A stretch of 47,510 bases of DNA, taken from Geobacter sp. (GTDB lineage Bacteria; Desulfobacterota; Desulfuromonadia; Geobacterales; Geobacteraceae). Where the stretch lies: assembly GCA_003314535.1 (NCBI GenBank), contig POSG01000024.1:1-47510 (forward strand), given 5' to 3'. The notes under the pieces were generated by a model, which saw only the letters and a list, made by a program, of their open reading frames with translations, did not search any database and was not told the DNA's origin. The first letter of the stretch is position 1, and each line of letters opens with the position of its first letter. Shown here one piece after another: positions 42,142 through 47,510 of this stretch. Both the position numbers and the translations under genes were made by a program.

Positions 42142-42788
42142 TCATACCCGCTTATAATGCTGCGGCTACCATCGTGCCTGTGGTCGAGGAAGTAGTCTCC
42201 CTGGGTTATCCGGTCCTGGTGGTCGACGACGGCTCTATCGACGGGACTGCCGACCTGGTATCGGCTTCGGGGGCAAGATGTATCCGGCACCGGTCGAACC
42301 GGGGCAAAGGAGCCGCCCTCCGCACCGGCTTCGGTTGTGCGCTGGAAGAAGGTTTCAGCGGTATTGTGACCATAGATTCGGATGGTCAGCACGACCCGTC
42401 GGCCATTCCCCTGCTCGTGGCTTCAGCCGAAGAAAGCAAACTGGATATTCTCATTGCGTCCAGAGCCATTCAGTTCGAGGAAATGGCCGGCCTCAGGAGT
42501 TCCTGGAACCGCTTCGGCGTCTGGTGCATGAGAAAGCGGACCGGCTTCGAAATTACTGACAGCCAATCAGGATTCCGGTATTATACGGCCAGGCTTCTCA
42601 GAAATGTGGAATTGACGGCTGACGGATATGACATGGAAATGGAAGTGCTGATGAAGGCCTGGCGAAGTGGGTATGCAATCGGCAGCATGCCAGTGGCAGC
42701 CAGAGTCGCCGACGGCAGATCCACCAGCCATTACCGCCCGGTGCGGGATACCTGGAACATATGCATGACCTTCCTGAAATTCATGTGA
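42126..42788 (+). CDS. glycosyltransferase family 2, DPM1/DolP-mannose-like
   Basis: The 220-residue GT-A enzyme has the family 2 opening VIPAYNAAATIVPVVEEV, the Asp pairs VVDDGSIDGT and TIDSDGQHDP, and the acceptor motif DSQSGFRYY. Small GT2 of this type add a sugar to a polyprenyl phosphate. It starts with a GTG at 42126 inside the deacetylase gene and ends 20 bp before the radical SAM gene. It could attach a sugar to the lipid made by the following genes, which is inference. Confidence 0.9.
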   Translation: MAICIVIPAYNAAATIVPVVEEVVSLGYPVLVVDDGSIDGTADLVSASGARCIRHRSNRGKGAALRTGFGCALEEGFSGIVTIDSDGQHDPSAIPLLVASAEESKLDILIASRAIQFEEMAGLRSSWNRFGVWCMRKRTGFEITDSQSGFRYYTARLLRNVELTADGYDMEMEVLMKAWRSGYAIGSMPVAARVADGRSTSHYRPVRDTWNICMTFLKFM

Positions 42789-42808
42789 AGCGAGAAGGAT
42801 ACTGAACC

Positions 42809-44194
42809 ATGCTTCAGAGCCTGAAAACCTATTCGACCGAAAAGATCATATCGCTGCTCCTTTCAATGGCGACCAACTCTTCCAATGAGAACCTGGTCCG
42901 CATGACTTATCTCATGGAGCTGATCCCCAAGAAGGATTATTACCGCGAGCGGATTCGCTGGATCAGGCAACTTATCCGGGAAAACCATCCGAGCATCGAG
43001 TTCCCCAGGAGAATCCTGCGCGACCTGCACCCTAACCAGCGCGACAAGTGGATATCCAACCTCGCGGTCAACCACTTGCTGTCAGGGACCAACAAGAGAA
43101 AGGCCTGGCTGGACCGGGAAGGATACTATCCCCCCTCGACCGTGGTCATCAGCCCCACCATGCGCTGCAACCTCAACTGCTACGGCTGCTATGCGGGCGA
43201 TTATGACAAATCACTCGAACTCACCAGGGATGAAATCGATTCGGTGCTGATGCAGATGAAGGAAATGGGCGTCTATTTTGCGGTCATCTCCGGCGGCGAA
43301 CCATTTTTCAAGGAAGACATCTTCGATATATTCGCCAAGCACAGCGACATGGCCTTCCTGGTCTTCACCCACGGCGGACTCATCGACGAGAAAATGGTGC
43401 AGCGCCTGATCGAGGTGGGTAATGTCATGCCCGCCTTTTCCCTGGAAGGTTACGAGAAAGAGACCGACGAACGGCGCGGACCCGGGCATTTCGCCAAGGT
43501 GATGCGCGCCATGGATCTCCTGCGCGAAGCCGGGCTCTCCTTTTGCGGTTCTTTCACCCAGACGAGCAAGAACACCGACATCATAACCGACGGGGACTAC
43601 ATCGACCTGTTGGTCGACAAGGGCTGTTCCGCCCTGTGGCTGTTCTCTTACGTGCCGGTGGGGAGACAGCCCGACCTTAAGCTGATGCCCACCCCTGAGC
43701 AGAGGGACCTGATGCGACGACGCACAGTCGATTTCCGTGCCTCCAAACCCATGATCATCGTGGATTTCTGGAATGATGGCCCCATTATCAGCGGCTGCAT
43801 CGCCGGCGGGCGGAAATATTTCCACATCAACGCCAACGGAGATATCGAGCCGTGCGTCTTCTGCCACTTCGCCGTCGACAATATCCGCAGGACAACCCTG
43901 AAGGAAGCGTTGCGGTCTCCCTTGTTCCGGGACATCCGTGAACGGCAGGGACAGCATGAAAACCTGCTCAGGCCCTGCATGCTGATCGATCATCCCGAAG
44001 TAGGGCGCGAATTGTTCCAAAGCCCCGGTGTTTACGCAACCCATAACGGCGCTGAGCAGATCTTCACGTCCCTGTCGCAATCCATGGACTGCTACTCCGC
44101 CCACTACGCGGAGATTGCCGACCAGGCATGGGAAAAGGAATTCTGCGGGTCAGCCGTACAGAGAAAGAAACTGCTTTGCGGAAACAAGCCCTGA
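42809..44194 (+). CDS. radical SAM/SPASM-like enzyme
   Basis: The 461-residue protein has the radical SAM cluster motif C120-x3-C124-x2-C127 (TMRCNLNCYGCYAG). A glycine motif VISGGEPFFKE follows, and later GCIAGGRKYFHINANGDIEPCVFCHFAV, an auxiliary-cluster SPASM-like segment. A helical N-terminal region of about 100 residues precedes the barrel. The substrate is unknown. Because it sits between a sugar transferase and an acyltransferase gene, it probably modifies a lipid or glycan. The start ATG has GAGAAGGA about eight bases upstream. Confidence 0.9.
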   Translation: MLQSLKTYSTEKIISLLLSMATNSSNENLVRMTYLMELIPKKDYYRERIRWIRQLIRENHPSIEFPRRILRDLHPNQRDKWISNLAVNHLLSGTNKRKAWLDREGYYPPSTVVISPTMRCNLNCYGCYAGDYDKSLELTRDEIDSVLMQMKEMGVYFAVISGGEPFFKEDIFDIFAKHSDMAFLVFTHGGLIDEKMVQRLIEVGNVMPAFSLEGYEKETDERRGPGHFAKVMRAMDLLREAGLSFCGSFTQTSKNTDIITDGDYIDLLVDKGCSALWLFSYVPVGRQPDLKLMPTPEQRDLMRRRTVDFRASKPMIIVDFWNDGPIISGCIAGGRKYFHINANGDIEPCVFCHFAVDNIRRTTLKEALRSPLFRDIRERQGQHENLLRPCMLIDHPEVGRELFQSPGVYATHNGAEQIFTSLSQSMDCYSAHYAEIADQAWEKEFCGSAVQRKKLLCGNKP

Positions 44195-44267
44195 TGGAGC
44201 CGATCCTGTTACACTGTTACCTTGTTGCGCCGGGTACATTCACCTTGCTTGAGGGATTACCGGTGAG

Positions 44268-45191
44268 TTGCGCCCTGTGACACTGTATAACAGCATCAGC
44301 CTTTTTTTCATAAACCTCCTCACCCTGGTGGTGCCCAGGGCCTTTTTCCCTTTTTTCGCGTTTGTCACCGGTGGGCTGTTCTATCTCCTCCTGGGCAGGA
44401 TACGGCGCATCATCAGGGCCAATCTGCGGATCATAACCGGGAAAAGGAATGTGGACAGGCTGGTCATCGCCACCTTTTACAAGTTTTCCCGCAACTGGAC
44501 CGATGTCATGCTGATGATGCGGCTACGGGGGGGAAAACTTGATGCCCTGATCGGCAGGAGGGTCGGCAAGGAATACCTGGACGACGCCCTGGCAAAGGGT
44601 CATGGCGCAATCCTCATCTCCCCGCACCTCGGCAACTGGGAACTGGGTGGCCTGGGACTTGCGGAGATGGGATATCCCATCAATGTCCTTACCTTTCGCG
44701 AGCCGGACGAACGGGTAAACGAACTTCGGGAAAGGGTGCGGAACGAACGGGGGATACGCTTCATATACGTGGACCGGAACGATACTTCGCCGCTGGCGAT
44801 CATCGAAGCGGTAAACGCCCTGCGCCGCAACGAAATCCTGGCTCTCCTCGGAGACCGGGACGGATCTTCACATACTGCTTCCATGGATTTTTTCGGCATG
44901 AAAACGGACATTCCGCTGGGCGCCGCCTATCTTGCGCTGGCCAGCGGCGCACCGGTATTCCCGGTATTCGTCCCCCTTGAAGGAAACCGTTATGCCACGA
45001 TCATGGAAGGGCCGATCCGTTTCTCTGCCGGGCACAGCGGCCATAAAAATGCCATCATGGAAGGAACAGCGGAAATACTGAGGGTTTTCGAAAAATACAT
45101 CAGGGCCTACCCCGACCAGTGGTATAACTTTTTCGACTACTGGGAACTGGTGGACGGCCGGGAAAAGGATGCTTCATGCAAGAGGACTTGA
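44268..45191 (+). CDS. LPLAT-family (LpxL/HtrB-like) acyltransferase
   Basis: The 307-residue protein is a lysophospholipid-acyltransferase-fold enzyme like LpxL. The catalytic H-x4-E is H120/E125 in SPHLGNWELGG, preceded by an N-terminal hydrophobic segment (LFFINLLTLVVPRAFFPFFAFVTGG). The next blocks (GIRFIYVDRND, LLGDRDGSSHTASMDFFG) fit. It transfers acyl chains from acyl-ACP to a lipid. TTG 44268 is the longest start; a GTG at 44277, with GGTGAG nine bases before it, may be the real one. It overlaps the acyl carrier protein gene by 16 bp. Confidence 0.9.
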   Translation: MRPVTLYNSISLFFINLLTLVVPRAFFPFFAFVTGGLFYLLLGRIRRIIRANLRIITGKRNVDRLVIATFYKFSRNWTDVMLMMRLRGGKLDALIGRRVGKEYLDDALAKGHGAILISPHLGNWELGGLGLAEMGYPINVLTFREPDERVNELRERVRNERGIRFIYVDRNDTSPLAIIEAVNALRRNEILALLGDRDGSSHTASMDFFGMKTDIPLGAAYLALASGAPVFPVFVPLEGNRYATIMEGPIRFSAGHSGHKNAIMEGTAEILRVFEKYIRAYPDQWYNFFDYWELVDGREKDASCKRT

Positions 45192-45433
45192 TAAACCAGG
45201 TGAAACAGCTGATCATAGACAGTCTCAGGATCGAGGGAATGAAGCCGGATGACATCGAAACGGATGCCCCTCTGTTCGGAGAAGGGCTGGGTCTCGATTC
45301 AATCGATGCCCTGCAGCTGGTTGTGGCAATGGAAAAGGACTTCGGGGTAGTCGTACCCGATGCGGCCACCGGCACGGTGGTTTTCCAGTCCGTGCGCAGC
45401 ATGGCCCAGTACATCGCGGAACACAGGAAGTGA
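45176..45433 (+). CDS. acyl carrier protein
   Basis: The 85-residue protein has the phosphopantetheine attachment serine S42 in GLDSIDALQLV, and typical acidic helices (IIDSLRIEGMKPDDIETDAPLFGEG). As a dedicated ACP beside an LPLAT acyltransferase it would carry the acyl chain of the pathway. It overlaps the acyltransferase gene upstream by 16 bp and the radical SAM start downstream by 4 bp. Confidence 0.93.
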   Translation: MQEDLINQVKQLIIDSLRIEGMKPDDIETDAPLFGEGLGLDSIDALQLVVAMEKDFGVVVPDAATGTVVFQSVRSMAQYIAEHRK

Positions 45434-46743
45434 AACTGCTGCTCGTGGCCCCCGGCTGGCCCAAGGGAAGGCTGTGGGGCGAACTGGGGTTCAAGTTCCC
45501 TTCCCTTTCCCTTGCAGCTATCGCGGCAGTCACTCCGACCAGGTGGCAGGTTGAGCTGGCAGACGAGAACATCGAGAAAATCGATTTCAGTCGGGAAGTG
45601 GACCTGGTGGCATTGACCGCCATGACCCCCCAGGCGCCCCGCGCCTACCGGATCGCAGATGAATTCAGAAAACGGGGTATTCCAGTCATCATCGGCGGCT
45701 TCCACGCCAGTAACCTTCCGGATGAAGCCCTGCAGCACGCAGACGCGGTTGTGGTTGGCGAGGGGGAGCTGGTCTGGCCCCGCCTGCTGGCCGATTTCGA
45801 AAAGGGCTCCCTTGAAAGGTCCTACCGCGCGGCAGGGCACCTGGACATGGCAGAGATACCTCCAGCCCGGCGGGAAATCTTCACGGGCAAGAAATATCTT
45901 TTCACCAACACCATCCAGACCACTCGCGGCTGCCCTTTCGACTGCGAATTCTGCTCGGTCACGGCATTCTACGGGAGGAAGTACCGGAAACGGCCGGTGG
46001 ACTCCATCCTGCAGGAACTGGAAATCCTGCGTCAAAAGAATTCCTTCGCGTTTTTCGTCGACGACAACCTGGTCGGCGACCGGCGTTTTGCCCTCGAATT
46101 GTTTGACGGGATGCGGGGCATGAACTTCAAATGGCTATCCCATGCGCCGATCGACCTGGCGCACGACCCGGAACTGCTGCGCGCAGCCGGGGAAGCGGGC
46201 TGCGTCGGCATGTTCGTGGGATTTGAATCGCTGGACGAAAAGTCGCTCGAGGCAATGGGCAAGGTGACAAACCGCGCCGCGAGCTATCTCGATGATTCCA
46301 AGTCATTTCGCGACAACGGCATCGGCATCCTCGGTTCCTTTGTCCTCGGATACGACGGTGACACACCCGAGGTATTCGGGAAAATCCTGTCTTTCTGCGA
46401 ACAGGCAAGGCTGGAAGCAGCCATTTTCCCCATCCTCACCCCCTACCCGGGAACGGCTGTCAGGGCCCGGCTCGAGTCGGAGGGAAGGATTGTCTCCAAC
46501 AACTGGGAAGACTATGACATGGGACATGTGACCTTCCGCCCGACACGAATGAGCCCCGAGGAGCTCCAGGCCGGACATGACCGGCTCAACCGCTCTTTTT
46601 ACTCGTTCGGCTCGATGTACCGGCGGATATTCAAGCTTCACCGCTCGGTACAGGTTTTCGCCCCGATGAACTTCGGTTTCCGAAGCGCCATCCGGAGAGC
46701 AGAAAAAGCCAGAAGCAAGCAGCAGGCAACTTGCAGCAAATAA
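45430..46743 (+). CDS. B12-binding-domain radical SAM enzyme
   Basis: The 437-residue protein has an N-terminal cobalamin-binding-like domain (residues 1-150; LVALTAMTPQAPRAY, VIIGGFHASNLPDEAL, VVGEGELVW) and a radical SAM domain with C168-x3-C172-x2-C175 (TRGCPFDCEFC). FFVDDNLVGD, VGMFVGFESLDEKSL and LGSFVLGYDGDTPE follow, as in the group acting on lipids or hopanoids and methylating natural products. No D-x-H-x-x-G ligand motif is visible. GTG overlaps the ACP stop. It ends 21 bp before the malonyltransferase gene. Confidence 0.9.
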   Translation: MKLLLVAPGWPKGRLWGELGFKFPSLSLAAIAAVTPTRWQVELADENIEKIDFSREVDLVALTAMTPQAPRAYRIADEFRKRGIPVIIGGFHASNLPDEALQHADAVVVGEGELVWPRLLADFEKGSLERSYRAAGHLDMAEIPPARREIFTGKKYLFTNTIQTTRGCPFDCEFCSVTAFYGRKYRKRPVDSILQELEILRQKNSFAFFVDDNLVGDRRFALELFDGMRGMNFKWLSHAPIDLAHDPELLRAAGEAGCVGMFVGFESLDEKSLEAMGKVTNRAASYLDDSKSFRDNGIGILGSFVLGYDGDTPEVFGKILSFCEQARLEAAIFPILTPYPGTAVRARLESEGRIVSNNWEDYDMGHVTFRPTRMSPEELQAGHDRLNRSFYSFGSMYRRIFKLHRSVQVFAPMNFGFRSAIRRAEKARSKQQATCSK

Positions 46744-46764
46744 ATTCCGGAGTAACCATCTGCC

Positions 46765-47406
46765 ATGAACTGTTTCATGTTCCCGGGCCAGCCCCTTTCC
46801 CATAGCGGCGCATTGCCCGACGATTCCGATTTTCAGCATATCGCCCGCCAAGCCCGAGAAAGGGCCGGCCTGAGCCTGCACGACTTTTCCTGGACCGGAC
46901 AACCGGTTACCGATTCGGTCGCACTTCAGGTCTACGGCGTGGCCATGAGCCTGTATCGGTCGCGGATGCTCCTGCGCGACGGCATCAGGCCACGCCTCAT
47001 TGCCGAGCACAGCATGGGTATCTATCCTGCCCTGGCCGCAAGCGGTGCGATGGCCGAAGGGGACGCCCTGGAACTTACCGCCCGCATCGGGCGCTGCATG
47101 AGCCTCATGTCCGAAACTGGCGAGTATGCCCTTGGCTGCATCGTTGGGCTGACGGCCGAAACCGTACTCTCCATCGCCGAAAATAACGACGTCTTCATGG
47201 CAAACCACAACACTTCGCGTCATTTTCTTCTCTCAGGAGAACGCGGGAATATCGAATGCATGGAGGCAGAAGCCCTGGCCTGCGGCGCATTTTCCGTCAA
47301 GCTGTTTCCATGCGACGCGCCGCTCCACACCCCGCTGATGGAATCCATTTCGGCGCGACTGCGGGAGATAATAGCTGAATACATGTCAATCGGCATTGAA
47401 AAATGA
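46765..47406 (+). CDS. malonyl-CoA:ACP transacylase-like protein, truncated by an IS
   Basis: The 213-residue frame matches the first two-thirds of FabD-type malonyltransferases (about 300 residues). It has the FPGQ opening, the nucleophile S83 in AEHSMGIYPALAASG (Glu replaces the usual Gly of GHSxG), R110 in the helix IGRCM, and H188 in DAPLHTPLM. The last native residues are probably IIAEY; the remaining few codons appear to come from IS21-like DNA starting near 47384. It would load malonyl groups onto the neighbouring ACP, so the cluster may be disabled by the insertion. Confidence 0.82.
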   Translation: MNCFMFPGQPLSHSGALPDDSDFQHIARQARERAGLSLHDFSWTGQPVTDSVALQVYGVAMSLYRSRMLLRDGIRPRLIAEHSMGIYPALAASGAMAEGDALELTARIGRCMSLMSETGEYALGCIVGLTAETVLSIAENNDVFMANHNTSRHFLLSGERGNIECMEAEALACGAFSVKLFPCDAPLHTPLMESISARLREIIAEYMSIGIEK

Positions 47407-47510
47407 CCCACCATCGGCGTCCAAAATTGACCCACCCCAGCGGTTAGTTTTTGTCTGAATTTCTAGTTTTCATTCTCCAACTATCATTGCCAGTTTCGAT
47501 GATGTCGCAG
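47384..47510 (+). mobile_element. IS21-like insertion sequence end (partial)
   Basis: From 47384 the sequence starts TGTCAATCGGC, ends the upstream frame, and carries direct repeats of TGACCCACC at 47404-47412 and 47428-47436. Tandem repeats of this type and a TGT terminus are features of IS21-family ends, as far as I recall. No transposase frame is visible before the window stops, so the family call is tentative. Confidence 0.55.

Noticed and set aside
1-47510. tRNA, rRNA or CRISPR array.
   Set aside because: No cloverleaf with a GGTTCRA-type T-loop, no rRNA-like stretch, and no regularly spaced repeats were found by reading.

Overview
The window looks like chromosomal DNA from a Geobacter-like member of the Desulfuromonadia (formerly Deltaproteobacteria). 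This is inferred from its mix of genes, not from a marker gene: PEP-CTERM protein, LarE, multi-PAS kinase with an NtrC-type regulator, c-di-GMP proteins (PilZ, GAF-GGDEF), Fe-type alcohol dehydrogenase with CoA-linked fermentation enzymes, and many Shine-Dalgarno-led, tightly packed genes. No rRNA, tRNA or CRISPR array was seen. Both edges carry insertion sequence DNA: the 3' part of an IS3-family transposase on the left and what appears to be an IS21-like terminus on the right.

Layout. 1-1324: IS3 fragment, then a HigB/HigA-like toxin-antitoxin pair with a near-consensus promoter. 1570-6704: secreted, membrane and lipoprotein genes of mostly unknown function, including a protein made of three fused YbjQ/UPF0145 domains. 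6747-9478: AAA+ ATPase overlapping a family 4 glycosyltransferase. 9737-10512: MerR-type regulator next to a 61-residue protein that duplicates its C-terminal domain. 11184-12884: PEP-CTERM protein, Nudix hydrolase, PilZ protein. 12955-16780 (minus strand): an operon Rrf2 regulator - cysK - larE - B12-binding radical SAM enzyme. 17006-17575: flavin reductase-like protein.

17586-27671 (minus strand) is the most unusual region. It holds an aldehyde/alcohol/CoA-transferase module (Fe-ADH, outer-membrane protein, CoA-acylating aldehyde dehydrogenase, CoA-transferase). This is followed by three tandem FIST-domain sensors, each paired with a small (61-64 residue) helical protein; in the third pair the small protein is fused in frame to FIST. 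Two candidate sigma-54 promoters (27931-27947 and 24944-24960) share TTTTACAG-type upstream sites about 150 bp away. The NtrC-type regulator and three-PAS kinase at 28264-31664 are the obvious candidates to act on them.

31706-37425: a small unknown gene, a membrane-anchored pseudo-receiver protein, a LysM protein, dapF, nfo (endonuclease IV) and a macrodomain protein. 37695-41015: small periplasmic protein, diguanylate cyclase and a cysteine-rich SlyD. 41320-47406: a seven-gene plus-strand cluster (polysaccharide deacetylase, GT2, radical SAM, LPLAT acyltransferase, acyl carrier protein, B12-radical SAM, malonyltransferase-like). It resembles an acyl-ACP-based lipid or glycolipid pathway and is cut off in its last gene by the right-hand IS. 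The function of this cluster and of the FIST modules is inference; no homology search could be run.
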